DNA from: Candidatus Ethanoperedens thermophilum
GTDB taxonomy: Archaea; Halobacteriota; Methanosarcinia; Methanosarcinales; EX4572-44
Assembly: GCA_012910725.1 (NCBI GenBank)
Contig: WNEG01000086.1
Location: forward strand, 1-9,390
DNA length: 9,390 nt
Direction: 5' to 3'
Notes under the pieces: generated by a model
The model's input: the letters and a program-made list of their open reading frames with translations, nothing else
The model's database searches: none
What the model was told of the DNA's origin: nothing
Made by a program: the position numbers and the translations under genes
Shown: positions 1-5,803 of the stretch, in pieces
How the letters are laid out: every line of letters starts with the position of its first letter
How positions within the stretch are numbered: the first letter of the stretch is position 1

Positions 1-72
1 TAAATTAAAAGTTAAGTCTTCAGTGGGGTGTATCAGATGAATGAATCAGTGAGGTTTTTTAGCGAAGTAGTG

Positions 73-139
73 AAATTAGATTTATAATATTCGCACGATT
101 CCTGCATTACGTCTAAAAATTGAATTGCCATGACACTAT
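73..139. repeat. 67-bp dispersed direct repeat, copy 1
   Basis: This stretch aligns without gaps to 5393-5459, with 58 of 67 positions identical by my hand count. The core tcgcacgattcctgc (91-105) is identical in both, as are gtctaaaaatt (111-121) and gacactat (132-139). Both copies are intergenic. I do not recognise the family; the end of an insertion sequence or a MITE-like element is possible. Confidence 0.8.
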
Positions 140-146
140 TAGTGTC
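132..146 (-). terminator. Hairpin downstream of rqcH, possible terminator
   Basis: GACACT and AGTGTC pair perfectly around a three-base loop, 38 bases past the rqcH stop. On the minus strand it is followed after about ten bases by a T-rich stretch (113-127). Archaeal termination depends mainly on T-runs, so the hairpin could instead belong to the repeat at 73-139. Copy 2 of that repeat lacks the second arm. Confidence 0.3.
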
Positions 147-183
147 CTGATTAATAATTGGCATTATCTTTAAGTCTTCAAAC

Positions 184-2163
184 TCAAGGTTTCAGTGATT
201 TTATTTGTGAGCCCCCCGGAGGCATGCATCTTGATATGATTTCAGGTGATGCATACATTTTAAGAGATCGTACATCTTTTGCTTGTTCTGCAAAAATTCT
301 GTAAATCTTTGTTGACATATCATTCCCGTTGAAGGCGCCTGGTTCAAGTTCTATCATTGCGTTAACATGGTTTCTTATAGCATCCGGGGGCCCACAAAGA
401 CATTTTTCGTGGTTGATGCCAACTGCAATCCCAACCGCTGCCTTCATATAATTTCGCTTTCCACGTATGATAAATGATCCTTTTGGCAGGAATTCGCCAT
501 GTTCCGGGGTCTTGGATACCTGTTCCGGAAGCACAAAATAGCAGTCGCCTTCAGCATATCCAGACTTCCATATACTCGAATGAGACACTGTGAACTGTGC
601 GGTTTGTTTAAGTGTTGTCTCTGGCACAGTTTTTCCTTCGGTTTTGACGATTACAGCAGGGGATCCCGGATATTGTGTGTGGAAGAAGAGGTCCCTTTTC
701 TCCATGTATTTTTTAACTACGACCTCGTTAGTATCGGCATCGCGTCCTGCGATAACAAGAAAACCATCAGTAGAATAAAACCATTTGAATTGTTCGTACC
801 ATTTTGGTTTTTTCCTCTTTAACTTTTTCTTTGTTACTACATCCACCGTTTCTTTTTTTGATATTAACGCCCTGGTTTTGCTTATCGCTTTAATCGCACC
901 ATTGATCTTTGATGAAAACTTTTTGGCACGTTTATAATAAGCTGCTGCGTTTTGTTCAACAGAGAGGCGATAATCAAGGTTTATACGAACACCATTGACA
1001 TTTACTGTGATCTCTCCTGTGCTTGGGTCTATTCGTTCAATCACCGATGCTGTCGGAACTGATGTATTTGCAAGTGTTCTTTTAATATCTTCCCATGAAT
1101 AGTCCTTTTCCCTGGCACCTCGTATCGTAGTTAAGATCTCATCGATCAGACAGTATTCAGCATAAAGCAGCTCTCCTGTCGATGTAAGCTTTTCCTCCTG
1201 CTTATTGAATTTTTCAAGACTTGCTTCCTGTTGCACAAGACGTCGCACATACAACCCCTGCCTGGTTTTTTGGGGTGTGACAATTTTTTTTATTTCGCTT
1301 TTTCCATAATATTCATCCAGGGCATCGTTGATAGAAGAAAAATATATTTTTTCAAAGTCTTTGTATTGTTTTAGTTCAAAAGGAAGTACATCAATGTTCA
1401 CTCCATCCTGCTTTACCACCTGTGGTACAAACTTGTTTGCAGAAAGAGGCAGCATTAAATCCAACAAAGCACTGTAAATCTTCTCACAGTACTCATAAGA
1501 CACACTGGTGGCACTGGTGCTCTTATCAATACCTGCACGAAGGCATACTTCTTCTGATAACACCCCGCCAAGGTTCAATCGTGTTGCAAGCGTGCGCACA
1601 ACATCAGTATTCGAGGTGGCAAAAATCCCTGCAAGTTCTTCTACGGTCACAGTCTGTGGATTCAATTGCGGTGGCGGCAATTCGTATATCTGCCCCCCGC
1701 GAATGGCTCTATCTTTATAGTTAATCGATTTTAGTGGCAAAATGATGTGATTTTCTTCATTTACTAACACAATATTGCCGCGTGCAAAAAATTCACAAAG
1801 AAGCACCATTTTAACGCTTGCTCTTTCCACGTATATCTTGATTATTCGGTCAAAATCATATTGTTCTATTTTTATAATTCTCCCGCCAGTCAGGTGCTTT
1901 CTAAGAAGCATTGGGAAAGGCTGGGGCAATTTTTCAGATTCCTTTGGATATTTGGTTAAATGGATTCTTCGCCCTGCTTCTATTACAAGATCACTGCGTC
2001 CCCTACCAGTGATTCGAAGCACTATCCGCATTTCATCTGGTGAGTGTTGATATATCTTTCCAATCTTAGCACCAACGATAAGCTTCGAAAGTTCTGATGT
2101 AACAACCGCTGTATCAATACTTGAAATATCAACTTTTGGCTGCTGTCGAGCATGAAATGTCAT
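184..2163 (-). CDS. rqcH: RqcH / NFACT-family ribosome quality control protein
   Basis: This 659-residue protein has the archaeal NFACT architecture. RqcH-type proteins bind the split large ribosomal subunit carrying stalled peptidyl-tRNA and recruit tRNA to add a C-terminal alanine tail. The N-terminal NFACT-N domain (about 8-290) contains the conserved DR pair at D105-R106 (FDR), needed for tailing in studied homologues. A helix-hairpin-helix-like stretch lies near 193-215 and predicted coiled-coil segments near 310-345 and 405-450. The NFACT-R domain follows (about 455-575), starting at KWYEQFKWFYSTDGF and containing LPKGSFIIRGKRNY. The tail carries PPGGSQI, similar to the C-terminal motif of archaeal members. 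The length is normal and the frame intact. The ATG start has no clear Shine-Dalgarno sequence, but a TATA-like box at 2195-2203 suggests a short leader. It stands alone, with no operon partner in the window. Confidence 0.93.
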   Translation of the reverse strand: MTFHARQQPKVDISSIDTAVVTSELSKLIVGAKIGKIYQHSPDEMRIVLRITGRGRSDLVIEAGRRIHLTKYPKESEKLPQPFPMLLRKHLTGGRIIKIEQYDFDRIIKIYVERASVKMVLLCEFFARGNIVLVNEENHIILPLKSINYKDRAIRGGQIYELPPPQLNPQTVTVEELAGIFATSNTDVVRTLATRLNLGGVLSEEVCLRAGIDKSTSATSVSYEYCEKIYSALLDLMLPLSANKFVPQVVKQDGVNIDVLPFELKQYKDFEKIYFSSINDALDEYYGKSEIKKIVTPQKTRQGLYVRRLVQQEASLEKFNKQEEKLTSTGELLYAEYCLIDEILTTIRGAREKDYSWEDIKRTLANTSVPTASVIERIDPSTGEITVNVNGVRINLDYRLSVEQNAAAYYKRAKKFSSKINGAIKAISKTRALISKKETVDVVTKKKLKRKKPKWYEQFKWFYSTDGFLVIAGRDADTNEVVVKKYMEKRDLFFHTQYPGSPAVIVKTEGKTVPETTLKQTAQFTVSHSSIWKSGYAEGDCYFVLPEQVSKTPEHGEFLPKGSFIIRGKRNYMKAAVGIAVGINHEKCLCGPPDAIRNHVNAMIELEPGAFNGNDMSTKIYRIFAEQAKDVRSLKMYASPEIISRCMPPGGSQIKSLKP

Positions 2164-2194
2164 AAGTTTTCTGAAGTATTATAGTGTTATCCAC

Positions 2195-2203
2195 ATATAA
2201 TAT
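2195..2203 (-). promoter_or_regulatory. TATA box of rqcH
   Basis: On the minus strand this reads tattatatg inside an A/T-rich stretch. It lies about 32-40 bases upstream of the rqcH ATG, which would place the transcription start near 2172 and give a leader of about ten bases. Inferred from position and composition only. Confidence 0.45.
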
Positions 2204-2368
2204 TTTGCAGCAAGTGTTGTGTTTCGTTGGAGACTATCAAATTACCCCTGAAATTCTGCGTTTCTAATTTAATGAATTCTCTACTCTACTAAAGTTTCTT
2301 TGATTTTGTCCTGATAAACGTGTTGCCTAAGCAGACTTAGGAACTGTAACGAAATAACTTAAATAATT

Positions 2369-2679
2369 TCATCCGTGTGGATTAATAGAGTAATTCCATT
2401 CACCATGAAATTATCGTGTTGAATGTTGATTTGTTTTAGCTGTTCGTCAGATATTTTTATTCCTTTTGGATATGAATTCGTATCCAATTGGCATTTAACC
2501 TGCAATCTTTTTTTAGTAGTTGTCGCTGCAATTAAATATATAATAACCTCATGGCTTATGAGTGGTTTGCCCCCCCAATTTTGACTGATATAGGCAAAAA
2601 GTCGATGTTCAATCTTGTTCAATTTACTTGTACCTGATGGAAAATGGGTGACTGGGATTTCTAATCCTATTTCGTAGAT
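2369..2679 (-). pseudogene. ISAzo13-family transposase, C-terminal remnant
   Basis: The minus frame open below an in-frame stop at 2680-2682 reads IYEIGLEIPVTHFPSGTSKL, followed by NKIEHRLFAYISQNWGGKPL and later DTNSYPKGIKISDEQL. This is the characteristic C-terminal block of ISAzo13-family (Rhodopirellula-type) DDE transposases. The rest of the protein, normally several hundred residues with the catalytic D, D and E, is absent upstream. Near the end the frame is broken: the read frame continues as FMVNGITLL to a stop at 2359-2361, while a shift at about 2405-2409 restores the family ending HGEWNYSINPHG with a stop at 2369-2371. This fits loss of one base. With both ends of the gene damaged, this is a dead relic. 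No terminal inverted repeats could be established. Confidence 0.85.
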
Positions 2680-2815
2680 TCAAGACTTAATATTTTGACT
2701 ACTTTATACGAAAATATCACCAAAAAAACATATTTATTTGATTACTATAATCTTATAGAGTTAATGCAGGAAGCCATCAACCCTTCGAGGTGAATAAGCA
2801 AACTCTTACAAAAAA

Positions 2816-2823
2816 GTATAAAA
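2816..2823 (+). promoter_or_regulatory. TATA box of hicBA
   Basis: The stretch gtataaaa follows an A-rich stretch that could act as the BRE, 43-50 bases before the hicB ATG. Transcription would start near 2845, leaving room for the Shine-Dalgarno sequence at 2854-2860. No strong inverted repeat is seen here, which fits a HicB that lacks a DNA-binding domain. Confidence 0.5.
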
Positions 2824-2865
2824 CAATTCAGCACTATAGCAGCACCAATTAAAGAGAGGTTTCAA

Positions 2866-3087
2866 ATGCTAACAATAACTGCATACATCGAAAAAGATCC
2901 GGAAACAGGCTTATATGTGGGAATTGTCCCAGGAATTCCTGGTGCCCATACTCAGGCAGAGACCCTCGATGAGCTTCAGGGGAACCTTGTGGAGGTAATA
3001 GAGCTATGCATAGAGGAATTGGAGCCTGATGCTAAGCAAGATTTACCCCAATTTGTTGGAATTCAGCAAGTTGAGGTAAGTATTTGA
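2866..3087 (+). CDS. hicB: HicB-like antitoxin (short form)
   Basis: This 73-residue protein has the partial RNase H-like fold signature of HicB/UPF0150 antitoxins: an initial strand (LTITAYIEKDPETGLYVGIV), then PGIPGAHTQAETLDEL, then an acidic helix (NLVEVIELCIEELE). HicB binds and neutralises HicA. This is the short form, with no C-terminal helix-turn-helix or ribbon-helix-helix domain, so transcriptional autorepression by HicB itself is not supported. The start is well defined: ATG at 2866 with gagaggt (2854-2860) five bases upstream. The stop (3085-3087) overlaps the proposed TTG start of hicA, so the two are translationally coupled. The antitoxin-first order is one of the two orders seen in this family. 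Confidence 0.88.
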   Translation: MLTITAYIEKDPETGLYVGIVPGIPGAHTQAETLDELQGNLVEVIELCIEELEPDAKQDLPQFVGIQQVEVSI

Positions 3088-3317
3088 GCAGGCTTCGAAT
3101 GATTGATTCCAGAAAAATGGAAAAGTTGCTGCTTAAACTGGGCTTTGAGAGGGTACGGCAGAAAGGGAGTCATGTGTTTTATAGGCATTCTGATGGAAGA
3201 ACTACCAGTGTGCCGCATCATCCCGGAAGAGATTTAGCACGTCCATTAATAAAAGAAATTTTAAGGGAGATAGAACTTAGTGTTGAGGAATACGATGAGT
3301 ATTTGAAGAAATTGTGA
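3084..3317 (+). CDS. hicA: HicA toxin, mRNA interferase
   Basis: This 77-residue protein has the HicA double-stranded-RNA-binding-like fold. After an N-terminal helix (SRKMEKLLLKLGF), the signature GSHVFY contains the catalytic histidine H30, and VPHHPGRDLARPLIKEIL forms the conserved second half. HicA toxins cleave mRNA and tmRNA independently of the ribosome and are held inactive by HicB. The catalytic histidine and the frame are intact, so the toxin looks functional. I prefer the TTG start at 3084: gaggt at 3073-3077 lies six bases upstream, and the N-terminus then matches the family (MSRL followed by helix 1). The ATG at 3099 has no Shine-Dalgarno sequence at a usable distance. The gene overlaps hicB by three bases. 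Confidence 0.9.
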   Translation: MSRLRMIDSRKMEKLLLKLGFERVRQKGSHVFYRHSDGRTTSVPHHPGRDLARPLIKEILREIELSVEEYDEYLKKL

Positions 3318-3318
3318 T

Positions 3319-3370
3319 ACCTTTATTCCCTCCCCTTATTGACCAGAGTCAGTGCATCAAAAAATGATGC
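3319..3370. terminator. Convergent termination region between hicA and mfnD
   Basis: A pyrimidine-rich run (acctttattccctcccctt, 3319-3337) directly follows the hicA stop and could end plus-strand transcription. A perfect six-bp hairpin follows (GCATCA at 3354-3359, five-A loop, TGATGC at 3365-3370), just past the stop of the minus-strand gene. Function inferred from position between convergent genes. Confidence 0.35.
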
Positions 3371-3378
3371 TCCAGAAT

Positions 3379-4275
3379 TCATTCGGATAATATCATCTCT
3401 GCACTTCCAAGAGTGTCAATCTTTGATGGCAGGATGTCATTTTTTGCTTGTAGTATTAGCTCAGCAATCTCACCGGTGAGAATCTGGCTTACTGATACAA
3501 TCGAGGTTGTTGCCCTTGGATTTACATCAACTATACAGGGCTGATTGCTGTTGATGATGTCCACACCAGCGTATCCACGACAGCCAAGTATTTTTACCGC
3601 TTTTGATGCGATGCCAATGACCTCCTCTCTATTCTCTACTTCAAAAGGTGTCTGATTTCCATGGTATGTGATACTGCCCCTATTATGGTGTATTATCTGG
3701 CGGTTAATCGTAAGCGGCAATATACTGCTGTTTGATGCTACAAGGCTCACACTGATGTGCTCTCCTTTAATATACTCTGTTGCAACAGTATCGTTAGGAA
3801 TCTTCTGCGTACTTGTCACATTTACCTTGTTTATTCTCTCACTGCCACAGCCAAAGCGTGGTTTTACTACCCAGTCTCCCTGTGTCATACAATTAACTAC
3901 TGTGCGAGGCACTGGAAGATCGTGCTGCTGCAGCACTTGGGTGCAGGCAAGCTTATCTGCACATATATGAACGGCATCAGGAGGTGAGCCAAGATTACAG
4001 GTATTTTCTTCAAGTATCTCTGTTGCCTCTTTCAACAGTTCATCAGGTGCTATTACCATACCTGCATCGCAGTTCTTTGAAAATGCGAGAGATTTAAAAA
4101 AACTTGTTGAAGGCAAAGCATGTCCGCACGAAAGCCTTGCACCTGCTGTTGGATAATACACCGTGTGTCTAGAGCGAGAAAAACTTGCTACAAGTGTATT
4201 AAGCATCAGCATCCCCTGTTCAATGAACCTGACATCATTATTTGCCACTGCATACTCAGCAACGAAAATGCGCAT
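3379..4275 (-). CDS. mfnD: ATP-grasp ligase, probable tyramine-glutamate ligase MfnD
   Basis: This 298-residue protein has ATP-grasp signatures in order: DKLACTQVLQQHDLPVPRT (107-125), the ATP-binding stretch WVVKPRFGCGSE (135-146), EYIKGEHISVSLV (167-179), and the metal-binding end GYAGVDI (234-240) with IVDVNPRATTS (248-258), where D250 and N252 would hold magnesium. The N-terminus (MRIFVAEYA, then QGMLMLNTL) and overall size resemble MfnD, which joins glutamate to tyramine in methanofuran synthesis. That role would suit a methanogen or methanotrophic archaeon. The substrate cannot be proven from the motifs; another small-molecule ATP-grasp ligase remains possible. The gene is monocistronic and convergent with hicA. 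A TATA box at about 4294-4301 lies close to 25 bases from the ATG, suggesting a leaderless transcript. Confidence 0.75.
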   Translation of the reverse strand: MRIFVAEYAVANNDVRFIEQGMLMLNTLVASFSRSRHTVYYPTAGARLSCGHALPSTSFFKSLAFSKNCDAGMVIAPDELLKEATEILEENTCNLGSPPDAVHICADKLACTQVLQQHDLPVPRTVVNCMTQGDWVVKPRFGCGSERINKVNVTSTQKIPNDTVATEYIKGEHISVSLVASNSSILPLTINRQIIHHNRGSITYHGNQTPFEVENREEVIGIASKAVKILGCRGYAGVDIINSNQPCIVDVNPRATTSIVSVSQILTGEIAELILQAKNDILPSKIDTLGSAEMILSE

Positions 4276-4293
4276 GTAAAATTAATAATCCTT

Positions 4294-4301
4294 TATTTTA
4301 T
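4294..4301 (-). promoter_or_regulatory. TATA box of the ATP-grasp gene
   Basis: The minus strand reads ggtataaaataa here. Its spacing to the ATG at 4275 puts the predicted transcription start at or next to the A of the start codon. The aaggat stretch nearer the gene would then not be transcribed as a ribosome binding site. Confidence 0.45.
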
Positions 4302-4339
4302 ACCTCTTCCTGATTACATCGCCAGAAATCAATTTCGCC

Positions 4340-4430
4340 TAACAGTTGGAATGTATCTGAAGTTCCGAGCCTGAAAGGCGAGGAATTTTGGCGAAGGTGC
4401 GGAGCACCATAACCAGTTATGTTCTGTTAT
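4340..4430. repeat. Palindromic repeat element, copy A
   Basis: The element starts with taac, has gtatctgaagtt nine bases later (4353-4364), and ends with ctgttat (4424-4430). Copy B at 5484-5541 has the same start, the same nine-base gap, the same 12-mer and the same end. The ends taacag and ctgtta are inverted repeats. Inside are the hairpins GGTGC-gga-GCACC (4396-4408) and ATAAC-ca-GTTAT (4409-4420). The two copies lie on either side of the AbrB-PIN pair. The layout recalls foldable recombination sites such as integron attC, but the R-box consensus is only partly met. Confidence 0.6.
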
Positions 4431-4489
4431 ACAAGTCAAACGAAGCGAGACCAAAGGGCCGAAGGCGACGCAGAGTTGTTGATGGAGAC

Positions 4490-4882
4490 TTACGATATGA
4501 TTTCTGAAGTCCTTTTTATTTCAATATTGTCATACTTCTTTACATTGAGGAGATGTTTATCTCCAGATATAATATAATTTGCTTTGACCTCATAAGCTGT
4601 TTCTAAAACCCTGTTGTCCGAAGGATTCTCTTTTATCACATCGAGTTCAATGGTTGGGAACACGAGATCTGTAAATGACAGAATCTCAAACAGATATTCA
4701 TTAATAATATCCTTCGAAATTTTAAACTTGTTTGCTAATACTCTCTCTACTTCATTCAATATTGCTATTGATATGAACGATTGATATTTACCTTCCTGGC
4801 AAGAATAAACGATTTTTCTTTCATTTCCATCCCACAACAAAGCAGAAATGTAGATATTGCTGTCCAAAACAACATGAATCAC
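4490..4882 (-). CDS. PIN-domain toxin (putative ribonuclease)
   Basis: This 130-residue PIN protein belongs to the type annotated as putative toxin component, PIN family (COG1569). The acidic metal-binding residues are present: D7 in VVLDSNIYISALLW, E44 in AILNEVERVL, D89 in NPSDNRVLETA, and D108 in ISGDKHLL. Such proteins are Mg-dependent endoribonucleases, usually inhibited by a partner antitoxin. The start is GTG at 4882, three bases after the stop of the AbrB-type gene, with a G-rich stretch just upstream; no ATG gives the conserved first strand. It is therefore the second gene of a two-gene operon. All catalytic positions and the frame are intact, so the toxin is probably active. The RNA target is unknown. 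Confidence 0.88.
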   Translation of the reverse strand: MIHVVLDSNIYISALLWDGNERKIVYSCQEGKYQSFISIAILNEVERVLANKFKISKDIINEYLFEILSFTDLVFPTIELDVIKENPSDNRVLETAYEVKANYIISGDKHLLNVKKYDNIEIKRTSEIIS

Positions 4883-4885
4883 CAG

Positions 4886-5155
4886 CTACCCACCTTCATG
4901 TCTTACTTCTTGGATTGCCTTAAGCACGTCCTCCTTTTTAATACGCTTACGTTTTGTAAATTCTTCCCCCCATTTAAATAATCGTTCCAACTCGTCACTG
5001 GAAGGTACAGCTACCTTTTTTAATATCAATGTGTCTTCATTTCCTATCATAGCAAAAATTTCGCCCTTGTTATAGCCAAATATATCTCTTAACCTTTTTG
5101 GTATAACAATTTGGCCTTTTGAAGACATTTTTGTCAACACAACTTCAGACAACAT
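4886..5155 (-). CDS. AbrB/SpoVT-type antitoxin
   Basis: This 89-residue protein has an N-terminal swapped-hairpin AbrB domain (about 5-48): VVLTKMSSKGQIVIPKRLRD, then GYNKGEIFAMI and DTLILKK. The highly charged helical C-terminal part (52-89) is the expected toxin-binding segment. Proteins of this kind dimerise to bind palindromic DNA and neutralise PIN toxins. The start is clear: ATG at 5155 with aaggag six bases upstream. The promoter contains a perfect 10-bp inverted repeat (5174-5198) beside the TATA box, the expected arrangement for autorepression. The gene precedes the PIN gene with a three-base gap. Confidence 0.9.
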   Translation of the reverse strand: MLSEVVLTKMSSKGQIVIPKRLRDIFGYNKGEIFAMIGNEDTLILKKVAVPSSDELERLFKWGEEFTKRKRIKKEDVLKAIQEVRHEGG

Positions 5156-5173
5156 ATCACGCTCCTTTATGTA

Positions 5174-5198
5174 AAATAGTAAGACTTGCTTACTATTT
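5174..5198 (-). promoter_or_regulatory. Inverted-repeat operator of the AbrB-PIN operon
   Basis: AAATAGTAAG (5174-5183) and CTTACTATTT (5189-5198) are perfect inverted repeats with a five-base spacer, acttg. The repeat overlaps the TATA-like box at about 5196-5203 and reaches the predicted transcription start near 5174. Binding there would block the pre-initiation complex. The binder is inferred to be the AbrB-type antitoxin, alone or with its toxin. Confidence 0.7.
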
Positions 5199-5203
5199 AT
5201 AAT
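5196..5203 (-). promoter_or_regulatory. TATA box of the AbrB-PIN operon
   Basis: The minus strand reads aattataaat, about 41-48 bases before the ATG. This places the transcription start near 5174 and gives a leader of roughly 19 bases that includes the Shine-Dalgarno sequence aaggag. Confidence 0.5.
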
Positions 5204-5269
5204 TTGCTAGTGTTTCAGCAACTTAATTTTCAGACAAAAATGCAAAGTCTGATAGAGTCAGAATAATTC

Positions 5270-5352
5270 AACCACAGAGGACGAGATAGCACAGAAGGGG
5301 CGAAAGATAAAAATAACAACTCTCTCTGTGATCCTCTGTGCCCTCTGTGGTT
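5270..5352. repeat. Inverted repeat with CCACAGAGG arms
   Basis: AACCACAGAGG (5270-5280) and CCTCTGTGGTT (5342-5352) are perfect 11-bp inverted repeats. Inside, GCACAGAAGG (5289-5298) nearly matches CCTCTGTGC (5333-5341), extending the stem after an eight-base bulge. Repeats built on (A)CCACAGAGG units are, from memory, common in intergenic DNA of many prokaryotes; their function is unknown to me. Confidence 0.7.
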
Positions 5353-5392
5353 TTATTTCTTATGGTTTGTTCAACAAGAAATGCAAATATAT

Positions 5393-5459
5393 AATTTAGA
5401 TACATAATACTCGCACGATTCCTGCGTTACGTCTAAAAATTAAATTGCTGAGACACTAT
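5393..5459. repeat. 67-bp dispersed direct repeat, copy 2
   Basis: Same orientation as 73-139, with nine differences in 67 positions. It sits between the CCACAGAGG inverted repeat and palindromic element copy B. Identity falls off on both sides, so these coordinates probably approximate the element's limits. Confidence 0.8.
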
Positions 5460-5483
5460 CAAGCCTCCTCCCACGATTTCATA

Positions 5484-5541
5484 TAACGTCTGGCGGGTAT
5501 CTGAAGTTGATGAGCGAAGTGAGCCCTTTATCCGCTGTTAT
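5484..5541. repeat. Palindromic repeat element, copy B
   Basis: It starts taac (5484-5487), has gtatctgaagtt at 5497-5508 and ends ctgttat (5535-5541), matching copy A at 4340-4430 in those three blocks and in the nine-base gap. The outer arms ATAAC and GTTAT pair, and GCGGGTA (5494-5500 region) nearly pairs with TATCCGC. The centre gagcgaagtgagc is a small foldable loop. At 58 bases it is shorter than copy A. Confidence 0.6.
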
Positions 5542-5639
5542 CGGAAGTTTTAGTTCATTGGGCTTGGTCATTTAGACATCTGACAAAAGACCAATCCAAC
5601 AATAGCTTAAAACAGGGCGTAATGAATATAGAACGCGAA

Positions 5640-5761
5640 CATGAGCCTTCGGGCATGACATGGGGGGTTCGGGGGCTTGTTGTCGATAGCCCGGACGAGA
5701 CCATCTCTCACGAGATATTGTCTCGATCCCCTTCAGTTTAGAAGTGGTACTTGACTGAAGG
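5640..5761. ncRNA. Cluster of four hairpins, candidate structured RNA (family unknown)
   Basis: Four adjacent stems fill about 120 bases. First, GCC-TTCG-GGC (5645-5654), a cUUCGg tetraloop extended by CAT/ATG. Second, GTTCGGG (5667-5673) with CCCGGAC (5690-5696), one G-U pair. Third, CGAGAC (5696-5701) with GTCTCG (5720-5725), with ATCTC/GAGAT stacked inside. Fourth, CCTTCAGT (5730-5737) with ACTGAAGG (5754-5761), with AAGT/ACTT inside. The cluster lies upstream of the nuclease gene's promoter, so it is not that gene's leader. TATA-like sequences exist on both sides (about 5624-5630 for plus, 5804-5812 read on minus), so the strand is open. It matches no RNA class I know. Confidence 0.35.
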
Positions 5762-5803
5762 CAAGAGATTGTGTGCATCCTTTGAATGGCTTGTGAATCA
5801 AAA

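Noticed and set aside
494..500. Unusual sequence at the RqcH NFACT-R strand (HTQYPGSP in place of the HADxHGAP often seen in archaea)
   Set aside because: Bacterial RqcH has a similar HT-x-PGS pattern, so this looks like normal variation and not loss of function.
499..822. Plus-strand frames inside rqcH
   Set aside because: They are antisense shadows of the conserved NFACT-R coding region and have no family features.
4120..4374. Plus-strand open frame of 84 residues over the start of the ATP-grasp gene
   Set aside because: It is antisense to a well-supported gene and runs into the palindromic element; no motif supports it.
5270..5352. CRISPR-like repeat from the CCACAGAGG units
   Set aside because: There are only two main arms in inverted orientation and no regular repeat-spacer series.
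5640..5761. tRNA, RNase P RNA or SRP RNA
   Set aside because: No cloverleaf with a T-loop (GTTCRANYC) or CCA end is present, and the conserved core sequences of RNase P and SRP RNA are not seen.
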